Origin: Cryptomeria japonica | Lineage: Eukaryota > Streptophyta > Pinopsida > Cupressales > Cupressaceae | Reading direction: 5' to 3' | Length of the DNA stretch: 64,000 bases | Assembly (NCBI RefSeq): GCF_030272615.1 | Contig: NC_081414.1 | Span: forward strand, 818,350,396 to 818,414,395 | The notes under the pieces: model-generated | Databases searched by the model: none | What the model was told of the DNA's origin: nothing | The model's input: only the letters and a program-made list of their open reading frames with translations | Shown here: piece after piece, positions 35,952 through 48,682 of the stretch | Numbering within the stretch: the stretch's first letter is position 1 | Layout: every line of letters begins with the position of its first letter | Program-made: the position numbers and the translations under genes

Positions 35952-37005
35952 TGTGTGTGTGTGAAAAGTGGACCTGTATCTGTAAGCACAACACTTCAAT
36001 CAAGTCATTACATGCATGGTTAATCAAATATAATCAATGAATAATAAACCATAACAAATCGACCCATTGCCTTTTAAAAGATGCGAGTATATGATTGCTC
36101 TCAGATTATAAGCAATACCAGTGACTAGACAACATCAAGATGAAGGATTTTATTTATATGAACATGATTAATGCTAGATGGATACAATATTAATCTAACA
36201 AGATTTTTGCAATATTAAACTAAATGATTTAATCAATGTGAAATAATTAATATGCAATATATCAATGAACCTAGAGCAAAAATAGTATAATAACAATATA
36301 ATCTCCAGCCTCTAGGATCCTGTTTTTTTGAATGAGAGATGAGAGCCTGAATTTATAGAAAATTCAAAAAGAAACCAACGGCTGAGATCAAATGATGATG
36401 AGCGATCAAGATTTTCCAAGAGGAAGCACAATCTAGGTGAATTGATGTGATTGGATGCTTTTCTTAGTTTTAAAGGAAATTGAACTAAAATTAAGATTAA
36501 ATCAAGAAAAAACTAATTTATCCTCTATTTCATTCAATTTTAATATTTAATTGTTTTAATTGCTTTCTCTGAGATTATTTATCAATTTTTAATTTGTTTT
36601 TTCAAGATTGTTTCCAATTGATTTCTTTTCTCAATTTTTTAATTCTTTCTTAGTCAATTAATTCCTTTTTTTGATTTATTTCCATTTTTGAAGATTTGTG
36701 CTCAATTGATTTATTTAATTAAATTCCTCTTTTTGATTATTTAATGGCAAATTGGTTTATTTAATTAAATATGCAAGGATATTCAATTAAAATAAATAAG
36801 ATAATTGTTTAAAATGGTTTTCTTGGAATGATTTAATTAATTAAATAAATATTTAATTAATATTGGTTGATTAATTCACCATGTGAGATTTGATGATTAA
36901 AGAATTAATTATGTGCTCAAGATTTATTTAAATGCCTTTGGTTAGGACCTTGGTGATGTTGTCGAGATTAGGGGCCCATGGTTTGACCATTTTTAGGGTA
37001 TTACA
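35952..37005 (-). repeat. 3' LTR of Gypsy-type element
   Basis: 1054 bp. In element orientation it starts TGTAATACCCTAAAAATGG and ends in a (CA)n run, with six TG units on the plus strand here against five in the partner. It adjoins the polypurine tract at 37006. Confidence 0.88.
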
Positions 37006-37020
37006 TTTGCCCCTCTTTGA

Positions 37021-38700
37021 ATTAATGTGCGAGCAGCGCGTTAGTTCAAAGAAAATTTTATGTCTAGGAGATACCAGTTCTGAACTTGATTGATCACAAA
37101 CTAGATTAAAAGCTAGGTGTTTAGCTTGATTCAAAGTGACAAAGCTGAATGAAGTCTGATTAAAGCGATACCGATCCCGAACTTGATTGAACTAGGAACA
37201 ATAGAAAACAAAGATACCAAACTTGAACTTGATTGATCAAGAAGCGGATCTTACTGATCTAGAACTTGATTGATCTAGACACAGCGAGTGATGATAAAAA
37301 TCGATCTTGAACTTGATTGATCAAGACACGATGAAGATAAATTGTTCAGCTTGATCAAGAAATGAATACTGAACACTTGCTTAGATTTAGCATGATCAAA
37401 GAAACTCTTTAAACCCTTGATTGAGTTTAAGGGAATAATCAGCTTGATGAAAGCGATGAAATTGATTAACATTAAGAGATTGATTCAGATGAAGACAAAT
37501 ATTAGCTTGATTTGAAGCGATGAAACTGATAATGCCCATAGCGATTGATTTGATTCAGAAATCTCAACTTGATATAAAGCGATAAAGTTGAGATTCCCCT
37601 AGCGATGAGGTCTTATTTGATTGATTTTCTTTAGTTGAAAAAGATTTTGCTCGATTTTCGATGAAGATTTGAAAATTTTCTTGACATTTGAAGATGTGAG
37701 GTCATAAGGTCACGAGTATGCCCCCTCGGGAGCGAAATCAAAAAAATAGTGAGGGTACATAACGATTATAGGCAATTTCTTTAGCGATGATAAGTTGTTT
37801 GAGCACAAATTGATTCAGAGGAATTTTTGAAAATTTAGAGAGAAATTGAGCGCAAAGTTGATTTGTAGAAATTAAATTGAGATTCAGTGTTGATTCACGA
37901 GAAATTGAGCGCAAATAGAAGAGAGAATGAGTTTTTGATGAAAAGAGTGCTAAGTGGTCCGAATTCTGAAATTGACTAGCAAAATGATCTCAAATTTTGA
38001 TTTCGATCCCAAAAACGGAATCAGAATGGTCAAATTAGCTAAGGGTACAATTTTTGTGTCCATCGGAGCAAGTTGAAAAATTAGGTTTTTGGCTATATAT
38101 GGGACAAAAGTGTCATTTTCAATTCATTTTAACCCTCCAAGTTTGAAAATTCAAAAAGCCTTCTGTGAAGAAAATGATGGTCCCTACTTGTCAGCATCGA
38201 TTCGAGCGCCAGAGAAGACATAATCGACCCCGAAACTATGAGCCAGCGGTAAGTGGTCGATTTTAAGCTTGTTTATGTTTTCAATTTTGAATTTTTTTGT
38301 TCATTTTGCAAGTTTTTCGCACGTTTGGGGTCGAGCGTCACTGTTTGTCGTGCGAGACAGGATCCTGTCTCGTACGAGTAACTGGTAACATTTCTTTCGT
38401 CATTTGAGCCCATTAGATTTGTCGTTCTAGGGCCACCCATGTGTCGTACAACAGGTCTGTAAAAAGACCATTTTGTCGTGCGTGGTCTAAAAGTTTGTCA
38501 TTTGAGGTTGTTTTGTCGTGCGAAAGCTAATCCTGGCTCGTATGAGATTCTGCTTATCTATTTTTTGTCGTTCGAGAGACAGTGAGCATTTTTGAAGGTG
38601 TAAACATGAAATTTTGATTTTGCATTTGACTTAGTTGGATTTGCGTGATGTTTTGCTTCTCTTGTAGGCTCATTTGCAATGTTTTTTGATGCTTCGTTGT
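37021..38700. other. Gypsy interior: CTTGATTGATCAAG repeats and TCGTACGA motifs
   Basis: No coding signal. From 37080 to 37570 the phrase (GA)ACTTGATTGATC(AAG) recurs many times with variation and is quasi-palindromic. From 38330 to 38580 the phrase TCGT(A/G)CGAG recurs, including a perfect 18-bp palindrome GAGACAGGATCCTGTCTC near 38354. This region lies between the 3' LTR and the PMD ORF, so it could hold the promoter of that antisense ORF. Confidence 0.5.
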
Positions 38701-38732
38701 TGGTTTTTTTTTTGCAGGTTTAATTACCTCCT

Positions 38733-40545
38733 ATGCTGTTCAGATGTGTTTATCCTCCTACCATGGCATTAGTGCGAGATTTATCTAAGGTTGACCAGGC
38801 TCATATTGACTTGTGTGGCTTGACTCATCTATTGAGATTACCTGATATCTGTGTGAACCACGGGATGCTCACGACATTGGTAGAGTGTTTTCATTCAGAG
38901 CATAGCACGTTTCATATGTCGGTGGGGGAGTTGATGATCAATCCTGAGGATGTATATAGGATCCTATGTATCCCTTTTGCTAGGGATAAGGTGGATTATG
39001 ATTCAGGGCACCTTCTAGGATTGCAAGCAGTCAGGCATGTCTTCGGTGATCCTGACATTTTGACATGGTCCATGAGTTGGGATATTCTTATGAGCAGGTA
39101 TAGTGAGGAGTATCCTCTGGCATGCGTCCTAGCAGGATTCATAGGATGTTTTCTTATGCCAGACAGAGGGCAGCAGGGCTTCCAGTGCGGATGGGGTTGG
39201 ATGCTAGAGAGGTTGACAGAGACCCCTCAGAGACTTGGTTGGGGCTCTTGTTTATTGGTCCACATGAATTGGGAGATGCATGCGATCGTGTACAGATATG
39301 GGCAGAGCATGGTCGTCGGGGTATATATTTTGTAGATGTGGGCTTGGGAGCACCTTCCTATTTGTCGGTCGATAGTAGCTGACAGCAAAGAGCTTGGGCA
39401 GCCGATCATTTATAGGTATGCTGGATATATTACACAACCCCATCTGGGCAAGACAATTTTTTGGAGACGGCAGCTCGATGACCTGATAGCTATCGTATGG
39501 AGACCATACAGAGGTTTGGATCCATGGGATGACTGGTGGCTAGTTCGTAGGGACCTGTTTGTTACACGCCCACTGATCGAGAGGTCACAAACCATTGTGG
39601 AGTGATTCGTCATTTCTTGAGTGATGAGGCAGTATGGCCGGCCTCAGGGGATCTCGTAGGAGTACACAACCTATGCTCGGTATGTCAATGAGGAGAGACA
39701 GGGATGGTCCCCACGGTTGTCATATGCGTTGGTGATGTAGGAGCTAACTGGTTTACACCGCTTGAGGTGGGATTACATGGATGACGTAGCGGATGCGAGG
39801 GCATTGCCCTAGTATAGAGATTATTTTTAGCATCATCTGTTCCCTCGATTCACAGATCCGGGTGAGCAGGCTCCTCATATTGAGGATGTTGAGGATGATG
39901 CCCCTGCACCAGCATAGGGACAGGGATAGGGCCACAGGCAGGGACAGAGAGTCGAGGATCCGAGGCGGACAAGTGATGATCCTGGTGCTAGCAACAGTAG
40001 GGTACCAGCTGAGGGTGGACAGCAGCGGGTTGAGGGCGGATCCCTGGAGGAGTGGGTGTGAGATTGGGTTGGACTGAGGAGGAGCGAGCAACTCCGAGAT
40101 AGGTCCGGCAGTGAAGGGATGAGCAGGGTGGAGCTGGAGGTGGAGGTGGAGGTGAGGAGCCTGCGAGAGAGCACGGAACAGACACTGGATGGTCGATGAG
40201 GGTATGTCTTGCAGATCTGCAGTCACAGTTGATAGTGGCTCAAACTCAGCTGGCGAAGCGGGACTGGCAGCTTGCCGAGGTGAGGGTCGAGCGTGATCGC
40301 CAGATCGTAGCACTGAGAGTAGATATGAGAGTAGATATAGATCCCTTGTGACAGGAGGTCCTTCACCAAACTAGTAGGGCAGCCTACTATGTTGCAGCAT
40401 ATAGTGTTGCAGTTCCTGTTGCTTAGTAGGTGATACCCTACTCACATTATATGGCACAATCAGAGGGAGCGCGGGCACCTCGTCAGGATCTCAGTCATTA
40501 GGCTCCTCCTCCACCAGGCGATGAGGGAGAGGGTGCTAGTTAGTT
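38733..40545 (+). pseudogene. Plant mobile domain (PMD/MAIN-like) ORF, antisense within the Gypsy element
   Basis: From ATG 38733 one plus-strand frame reads the PMD pattern: FHMSVGELMINPEDVYRILC near residues 65-85, ACVLAGFIGCFLMPDR, MWAWEHLPICRSI and LDDLIAIVWRPY. A Pro/Gly-rich region follows, then a coiled coil (QSQLIVAQTQLAKRDWQLAE, about 40225-40285), ending near 40545. TAG codons interrupt at 39333, 39657, 39738, 39810, 39828, 39915 and 39927, and TGA at 39603. Several of the TAGs lie where Gln fits. PMD proteins of the MAIN/MAIL group act in silencing and genome stability, and PMD ORFs antisense to gag-pol are known in some plant Gypsy lineages. This copy is a pseudogene. Confidence 0.85.
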
Positions 40546-43104
40546 TATTTGTAGCTTGAATATTTTTTGTAGACACGCCCATTTTTTGTAGCCTATACGA
40601 TTCTTGCTCTGATGGGAGTTTGTATATGTCATTCAACATCATTTTGTACCTTAGACTTGACATGATATATATATATATACAAGATCCGATTTGACTTCAT
40701 CGTACTTGTGTTGATTCGCTTACGAGATGTCTTTTATATGCTTTATTTTATATGTATGCATTTCTTTTCAACATGAATGTATGAATGCAAATGGATATGG
40801 ATGTCTTATTTTTCTTTCTTTTCATATGCAAATAAATGAATGTGAATGAGTAATGAGTAATGCAAATGTTTATTTTTCTATGCAATAAGATGAATGCAAA
40901 TCAATGATAGTGAATGTATGAATATATATAAGATGCTCATGTATGCAGCTAACATCTCAAAACACAAGTACTCGATTGGAGAAATGATGAATAGAGACCA
41001 CTTAGTGAAGAAATGATGAAGCTCCAACTCTTATTTAGAAAATAAAGAGATCATTTTTATTATGCCAAAATCACTCTAAATTCACGAGATGCAGAATGAA
41101 ATGCAAAATAATATGCAAAATACAACCTAAACCTAGTCACTGGATTTGAACATCTTAATTTTCATCATTGAGCGTTTTACAATTTATAGCAAGCAGAGTA
41201 GAGTTCCTTTCTTTTCATGTGCAATATTTAATGATCTTATCCGCAATGACCCTTTTTCGTTCATATCCTTGGATAGATTTCGTAGGGACTTGGATTGCAC
41301 AATAAAGAAATTCCCTCAAAACAGACAAAGAAATGATGGGAACCTCCCTGTAGCATTCAAATAAGCGGAGTCGAGGTATGTGAGGCAATTTCACCTTGGT
41401 GTGAAGGCTCTTATCACAGACACCTAGCTAATTTAGATGTTTCCAGATCATTGGGATCATTCCTTCAAGCAGAAAACAAAGAAGATATTATGCCCCCAAT
41501 CCTTGCTCCTCTTAGTCAAGATAGACTTCCTCGAGTTACTCAGAGGGAATAATAATCAAAAACCAATATAAAAGACAGCACACAAAGAAAATTTCATGCA
41601 TATCTCAAACAGTTTAGTAGTTGTTTTTAGTTTTGTTGTTTTGCTTGTTACGCAGTGATAAAACTCTTCAATAGTTAGGAGACAAGTGACTTGACTCGGA
41701 GTGGACGATCAGGTTTCACTGATGTAAAGATGACTTGTTTGACACTGCTTAGGATATGTAATGTGCTTTTGTTGATTACCTAAGACTAGGACATTGATCA
41801 GTTTCAAACCATGAGGGTTCCAACGAACCAGGATGTCACAAAAGTGACTAAAAGGTATGTACAAGCAAAAGAGAAGATGCATGAAAGCGGGAATGCCAGC
41901 ATTGCATTGATAGATGGAGCGCTTGAGTACAAGAGGCGCCCGTTTGCCAGGTTTTCACTTGCTTGGCAGTGATGCATATATTTTTATTTTTTTTACCAAG
42001 GTGCCTGTTTACCAGGTTTTCACGAGGGCATTTTCTCTCTTTTTCTCTTTTTTTTTTTTCTTCTGTTTTTCTTTTTCTTCTTTTTTTTTTTGAATTTCTT
42101 CAGGACTTTTTCTGATTTTTATTATTTCCTCAAAGACATTTTATGATTTTTTTAGGACTTTTTCTGATTTTTTAGGATTTCTTCAGGACTTTTTCTGATT
42201 TTTTAGGATTTTGTTCAGGACTTTTTATGATTTTTAGGATTTTTTAATGTTTGCCCCTAGTGTCTAGCAAGGCAAAAAATATTTTGAGTACATGAATGGA
42301 TATGCGAATGATGGTGGACGCTTTCAAGGACTATCTCACAACGTTAATCCAAGCATAGGGTCCAGCTATAGCAATGTAAACCAAGGATTCTAGCGATGTA
42401 AAGCAAGGATATAGCGCAAAAAAGCAAGGATATAGCGTAATGAAGCCATATGGTCCAAATAAGTGGCCATGTCAAGAGGTTTGTGGAAAACATGTTTTTG
42501 CATTTTGTCCATATCTGTTGATCAAGATCAAGGGATAGATTTGGATAGGAGGCAGATATGATAAGCAAGATCAAAAGGGAGTAATGAAGGATGTAAGAAA
42601 GCAATGGAAAGGAGCTAAAGGGTCTAGATCAAGTGTAATAGATAGGACACATGAAGCCTGCAAAGATCCTTAACCTTGTCAAGATCAAAGGTGGAAAAGG
42701 GATATGAAGGTAGATAGAGCGAATGAGGGATAACAGAGGATGAAGGATAATAGATGGATGTACATGGATGGAACTTGCCCCCAGTGTAAAGTGAAAAAGG
42801 ATAATGGATTATGCATGATGCCTATTTGCCAGGTTTTCATCATGGTACTTGCCCAAGGCGCCACAAGAAGTGGTTTTCACTCGTGGACGAAAATATTTCT
42901 CTTTACTTTTTTTTCTGATTTTTTTTTTTTCATCATTTTTTTTTCTTTTGGAAGATAATGGAGGCATGATAGGGGATGGTAGAAGGACCCCAACGTCTCG
43001 CTGCTTTCGATGGTACCCTTATAATATTAGTTGCAATAGACTATGGCTATGAAGGTATGCTCAAAGATGTTGGCAGGATAATGAAATAAAACTAGGGCAA
43101 GGAT
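40546..43104. other. Gypsy interior without pol; short T-rich repeats
   Basis: This is where pol would be expected, but I see no RT, integrase or protease motif on either strand. Repeated phrases include GCC(T/C)GTTT(G/A)CCAGGTTTTCAC (about 41940, 42005, 42825) and AGGACTTTTTCTGATTTTTTAG at 42100-42245. There is also a C/T-rich tract at 42030-42090. Confidence 0.55.
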
Positions 43105-45417
43105 TTATGCAAAGGATTGGATAAGAGGGATGGAAGGGTGAAAAAGAGGTGTTGGATAATGGATGGGATGTTGGAAGAATTGTGTATGGCTAGATGGAAA
43201 TGTTGGAAAGATCAACATTGGCACACATCTTGAGAGATGGTGGAAATATGGAAGAGAAGTGAATCTCAGATTTTGAGATTTGGATGGAGGAAAGGTTACA
43301 GATTTTGGGGCATAAGAACCCAAAATGGATGAAGGAGGTGATGAAGGAATATACTCAGAAGGTTTGGATGGAGGAACAACAATTTTGGATGCCAATTTTG
43401 ATTTTTCTTTAGATTGTTGTACTTCAAGCAACCGCTTAGGGATCCACATGGTTTTTGATTTTTCATGCTTTTGTAGTTCCTTAGAGAGCATTGCTTGTAC
43501 AAGTGCCTTAGGAACCCATATAAATTTTGAATTTTCTTCTTTCTTCGTGGGCCTTTGTGGCATTTTGTATTTTTCTTTTTCTTTTTGGATCATATTTTTC
43601 TTTGTTTTGACATGTCGATTAGATGGGACATGTTGATCCTTGAATACATGTGGATTACTTGACTTATGGCTTTTATGCTTGGCATCCAAATTGCTTGGAG
43701 GGAGATGCGTGGATGGATAGGAATGATATGGAGGTATTTTAGATGGATGGGAGGTACTTGAAGACATGTGCCTTTATTGATCCCACATAAGGGATGGATG
43801 GATATAGGGACCTAGAATGGATGGAAGCGATGAAGGGGAAGGCGTGTATTTCGATTTAACTGGATAAATGTAAGATTTATGAGAGATACCAACATCTTGA
43901 GAAATGTCCCTAAGGCCATGACCTTTAACACTTTCTTTAATATGAAGGGGTTCTTGCTTGTGGAGATCTACCCCTTTGCCTTTATAAATATTTTGACTTG
44001 TAGGATACACTTTTCTTTGGAAAGAAGGCACGAGTCCATTATGAGACGGAGGTGGAATGCAAGGAATGATAGGATCATGAGAGGGATTTGTAGGAATGAT
44101 GGATCCTTGAGGTGAAAATGGAGGATTATGACAAGGAGACAAAGGGATACTTTGATCTTGACATGGAAGAGGACCATTGGATAGAGTACGAAGGGTGTTT
44201 AACTCTTCATTTTGAATAGGATCGTTTGAAAAGGTGGAAGAGGCGTCATGATCTTGCTTAGGAAGGACTCTTTTCTCTTGAGATGGAAGGGGATTATCTT
44301 GGAAGAAATGGAAAGGTACAATGGGATCATCATGGGATTCTAGGGAGGTGGGATCTTTTTCAATCATTAGATTGGATTGAGGAGTTTTGGTGTCTTGATC
44401 TTGATTTATGATAGGACTTTTTTCTTCATTTTTTAGATTATCCTCTTGACATGGAGTCACTTCTAAGGAAGGGGTAGGATTGTGCATAGGCGTAGGGGAT
44501 TCTTGGAATACCTCCATATTTTGGCATGATGGGGAAGCATTTTGAGTGGGACTCTCTAGAGTGGGTACGTTTGGAATTGAAGTGTATGATGGAATAGGAT
44601 CTGGGATTTTTAAATCTTTAGAGGAACTTGTATCAATATTGGCATTAATTTGGATTTCCATAGGAGATAGCCCTTGAAGGTCAACATGAGAAGTTTCATT
44701 GTTTGAAGGAGATGGTATGGATTGTTGCTGAGAAGTTTTAGGAGATGAAGGCATCATGGAAGGGATGGAGGCTACATATGGAGCCTTGTTAGACATAGGT
44801 TCATTATTTTGATCATGATTAGAAGTAGTTCCTTCTTTTTCTTTAGGTGAGTCATTATGATCTTCAATTTCAATGACACCATTATCAATGAGATCTTGAA
44901 TCTTATGTTTTAATTCTATGCAATGTGAAGTCTTATGTTCATTTTGTCTATGATATGGACAATGCTTACTCATAAATTCCCATCCCCATGTGGTCTTTTT
45001 AGGTAATATGATAAGATTGTTCTTAAGAAGTTCTTCCAAAGCTGATTCAGTAGATTTGCCCAAAGGCATAAACTGTCTATCTAGGGAATATTTGGAGGAA
45101 ATGTCTTTATGTCTTGGTGAAGGTGTCTTGTGAGCTTGTTTGAGATTTGGCTTTTGAATGTCAATTATTTGTTGGTATTTGCTTGTCAAATGACATAATC
45201 ATTTTAGCACTTCTTGAAGTTTCTCACACTTGATATCATACATTTGTTTTTCAAATGGAGTCATTGATCTATTTTGTTGGATTTCCATGTCATATATTTC
45301 TTTCTTTATATCTTGAAGCATTTGAGCATAGGCAGCCTTGGGAATTGGAGCTAAGGTATCCATGAGATTCTTACTTTTGTCAAAAAAATTAAAAGAGCTT
45401 TTGGTTTGAACAGGCAT
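43105..45417 (-). pseudogene. Gag-like ORF of the Gypsy element (broken)
   Basis: Three open pieces (45417-45199, 45189-43774, 43767-43105) share one minus-strand frame and are separated only by stop codons. Together they encode about 765 residues. The first piece starts MPVQTKSSFNFFDKSKNL at an ATG. About residues 150-165 contain CPYHRQNEHKTSHC followed by LKHKIQDLIDNG, a C-x2-H-x4-H-x4-C motif seen in gag of plant Tat-type Gypsy elements. A long Pro/Ser/Gln-rich low-complexity region follows. The last piece repeats a FIWVPKALVQAM / TMWIPKRLLEVQ motif. Without pol, this gag would need helper enzymes. Confidence 0.65.
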
Positions 45418-47629
45418 TTTTAACTGACAGGACCAAGAGCAAGATGTGTTGCATAAGTCAAGATCAAATTGTAGCTAGTAGTTCATTTAATGTAGTGATT
45501 GAGAGAAGCAACTTAAGATCTGGTCTAGTTTCAGGAATGATCTATCTTGTGTAAGACGTTATCCAAGTTAACTTAGGTTTGATAAGATGTTTGTTTAAAT
45601 GAGCTTAAAGATGATCGACAAAATCATGCAATGCAATGGCAGAGGTATACTATCAAGGTTGTTTATGCTCAGAAGGATGATAACCAGTTTTAGGCTCGTT
45701 GTAGACTGTTTTGGACAGGTTTGATTGTTCTGGACTAGCGAAATCAGAGACCCGTACGATAGATTTTTTGAGACCGTACAATAGTATAACAAGTTTAGGA
45801 CGACGACAGTTCTATTTCGTACGAGTTGCTGCCTAGTATCGTATGACAAATGGGTAGTTCTCGGATGACAAATGATTTTGTTTAGTTTTGTTTCATACGA
45901 TACAAAATTTAGCTTAAACGACAGACTGTTTAGTTTCGTACAACATAAGATTGGACTCAGGACGACAATTTAGTATACTCGTACAACACAGGATTTGGTG
46001 CAGGATGACAATTCAGCAGACTTTTACAACTGTTCACAGAGCAAAGACTAAAAATTTTGAGTTCTTCAATGGCTGAGTACGATAACTGAGTATAACCAAT
46101 TCTGGGATGGACTGATTTCTGACGAGGATGGACTAGTTTGTGACATGGACAGAGTTTATCACTGAGTTGTTTGATATTGTTTGATTTGTTTTCTCCAGTT
46201 TTAGTATTTCAGTTTCAGTTTCAGGGATGAAAACACAGAAAACACGCAAGATCTATAATAATTCAATCACAGCATGCTAACCCTATGGAAGTTGGCTTAG
46301 AGAAGAAAACCTTTGCTCGTTGACTTAGGTACACACCCAATAGCTAATCATAATACGACCGTTGATTCTCACGCAATGGATTCTCAACGCCATATTAACC
46401 GACTCCAAATGCTAATGGGGGCATGATATGGCAAGTGTCTTGGAAGAGTTACTATCTCTCTTGCACAAAGATTATCCCCCTTTCGGAGGTGAATCAGGTA
46501 GCTTCTAATCTTATAGTTCTTAGTCAGGAATTCTATTTGAAATTACCCCTTGAAGTCATGCAAGCATGATTGAGGCCTATAGCCCGACAAGGTACCGAAA
46601 CAAGTTGTAGTCACATAAACATGATTAAGACCGTGAGGCCCTACAAAATGCCCGATATGAGAGATCTCAAAGAAAAAACTCAAATAATCCCATCCTCTGA
46701 GACTTTAATCATCAGAGACCTATTTATTATAGTGAGTTGGAATGCTCAGGTCCAGTTGTACTCACTTGGGTCATTCTCACAGGGTGATTACTTTTTCCCA
46801 CTGTGATAGGCCCGCTAAAGGTACACAAATCTCAAAACTTAGAAAAAAGCTTCAAGCGTCTAGATTTCTGATTGTCTATAAAAGACAAGAGCATACTCTC
46901 CTACCTCTTAGATTTTTCTAAAAACACAAAAGACAAATTTGTTCATTAACCAAATAGCAATTTAAGTGCCTAAAAATGAATTTAAAGAATACACAATATT
47001 TGGTCGATTTTCTCTTTAGGCAACCTACAAAAACAATGCATCAGTTTCATGTTGTTTTTATTCTTTGACAGGTGTATGTTTGATTGATAGATTCTTTGAC
47101 AAGCGTCCTGCAAGAAATTGGTTAGGCTGTAAAAATCTCAGGCAGATAGAAGACAATTCAGGGTCAGCGTTAGCATAATCAAAATTTAAGCAAAAATTCT
47201 TGAAAGGTAATCTGTTTTTAATCTATCAGAACACGAAATCGTACAACAATCTTCATAAAACAGAACGACAGAATGATTTTATCATACAAGTTAGAAATCA
47301 ATACAAAATGACAAAAGATAGAATAAGCAGTGTGTCGTACGAGTTAGAAATCAACACAGAACGACAAAAGATAGCATAAGCAGTTTGTCATACGAGTTAG
47401 AAATCAACATAGAATGACAGAGTATAAAAGAATCACTATGTCGTACGAGTGAATATTCTAATTCGTACGACAATGTAAAGGATGTGATCTTGTTTCGTAC
47501 GAGAAACTACATGCGTCAATATAATGTTGTACGATGCAGTGAAACTGCTCGTACGATATTTCGCAGAGGTTGTACAGACGAAACCTACAGATAAACAAAA
47601 ATGATTTTGAGGCCGAAAAAGTAGTTTTC
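45418..47629. other. Gypsy 5' leader with TCGTACGA motif clusters
   Basis: This is the untranslated stretch between the PBS and gag in element orientation. Two clusters (45730-46030 and 47220-47580) contain many copies of TCGTACGA-type phrases. Within 47270-47450, three tandem units of about 54 bp carry (C/T)GTACGAGTTAGAAATCAA. No coding signal. Confidence 0.55.
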
Positions 47630-47648
47630 GGCCCCACGGTGGGCGCCA
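47630..47648 (-). promoter_or_regulatory. Primer-binding site of Gypsy element
   Basis: The minus-strand reading TGGCGCCCACCGTGGGGCC, four bases inside the 5' LTR, is a PBS type found in plant Gypsy elements. The exact tRNA cannot be assigned by eye. Confidence 0.8.
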
Positions 47649-47652
47649 GAAA

Positions 47653-48682
47653 TGTGTGTGTGAAAAGTGGACCTGTATCTGTAAGAACAACACTTCAATC
47701 AAGTCATTACATGCATGGTTAATTAGATATAATCAATGAATAATAAACCATAACAAATCGACCCATTGCCTTCTAAAAGATGCGAGTATATGATTGCTCT
47801 CAGATTATAAGCAATACCAGTGACTAGACAACATCAAGACGAAGGCTTTTATCTATATGAACATGATGAATGCTAGATGGATGCAATATTAATCTAACAA
47901 GATTTTTGCAATATTAAGCTAAATGATTTAATCAATGTGAAATAATTAATATGCAATATATCAATGAACCTAGAGCAAAAACAATATAATAACAATATAT
48001 TCTCCAGCCTCTAGGATCCTTTTTTTTTAATGAGAGATGAGAGCCTGAATTTATAGAAAATTCAGAAAGAAACCAACGGCTGAGATCAAATGATGATGAG
48101 CCGTCAAGATTTTCCAAGAGGAAGCACAATCCAGGTGAATTGATGTGATTGGATGCTTTTCTCAGTTTTAAAGGAAATTGAACTAAAATTAAGATTAAAT
48201 CAAGAAAAAACTAATTTATTCTCTATTTCATTCAATTTTAATATTTAATTGTTTTAACTGCTTTCTCTGAGACTATTTATCAATTTTTAATTTGTTTTTT
48301 CAAGATTGTTTCCAATTGATTTCTTTTCTCAAATTTTTAATTCTTTCTTGGTCAATTAATTCATTTTTCTAATTTATTTCCATTTTTGAAGATTTGTGCT
48401 CAATTGATTTATTTAATTAAATTCCTCTTTTTGATGATTTAATGGCAAATTGGTTTATTTAATTAAATATGCAAGGATATTCAATTAAAATAAATAAGAT
48501 AATTGCTTAAAATGTTTTTCTTGGAATGATTTAATTAATATTGGTTGATTAATTTGCCATGTGAGATTTGATGATTAAAGAATTAATTATGTGCTCAAGA
48601 TTTATTTAAATGCCTTTGGTTAGGACCTTGGTGATGTTGTTTAGGGGCCTATGGTTTAGATGACCATTTTTAGGGTATTACA
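47653..48682 (-). repeat. 5' LTR of Gypsy-type element
   Basis: 1030 bp, aligned with 35952-37005 apart from scattered substitutions and a short deletion near 48540. It ends GGGTATTACA on the plus strand, followed by the TSD GCTTG. Confidence 0.88.

Larger units (their letters stand above)
35952..48682 (-). mobile_element. Pol-less Gypsy (Tat-like) element with antisense PMD ORF
   Basis: LTRs at 35952-37005 and 47653-48682 flank a 10.6-kb interior in minus orientation. The PBS complement GGCCCCACGGTGGGCGCCA is at 47630-47648, giving TGGCGCCCACCGTGGGG. The polypurine complement TTTGCCCCTCTTTGA is at 37006-37020. The TSD GCTTG is perfect (35947-35951 and 48683-48687). The interior holds a gag-like ORF on the element strand (45417-43105) and a PMD ORF on the opposite strand (38733-40545). 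There is no protease, RT or integrase. The LTRs are more alike than those of the adjacent Copia-type element, suggesting a later arrival. Confidence 0.88.

Noticed and set aside
39753-40313. 186-codon minus-strand ORF opposite the PMD gene
   Set aside because: It is the complement of the Arg/Gly-rich PMD C-terminal region, and the forward frame matches a known domain.
42030-42260. Possible coding or regulatory signal in the T-rich stretch
   Set aside because: Simple repeat phrases and homopolymers explain it.
40546-43104. Hidden pol of the Gypsy element
   Set aside because: I read both strands for RT (YxDD), integrase (HHCC, DDE) and protease (DSG/DTG) motifs and found none.
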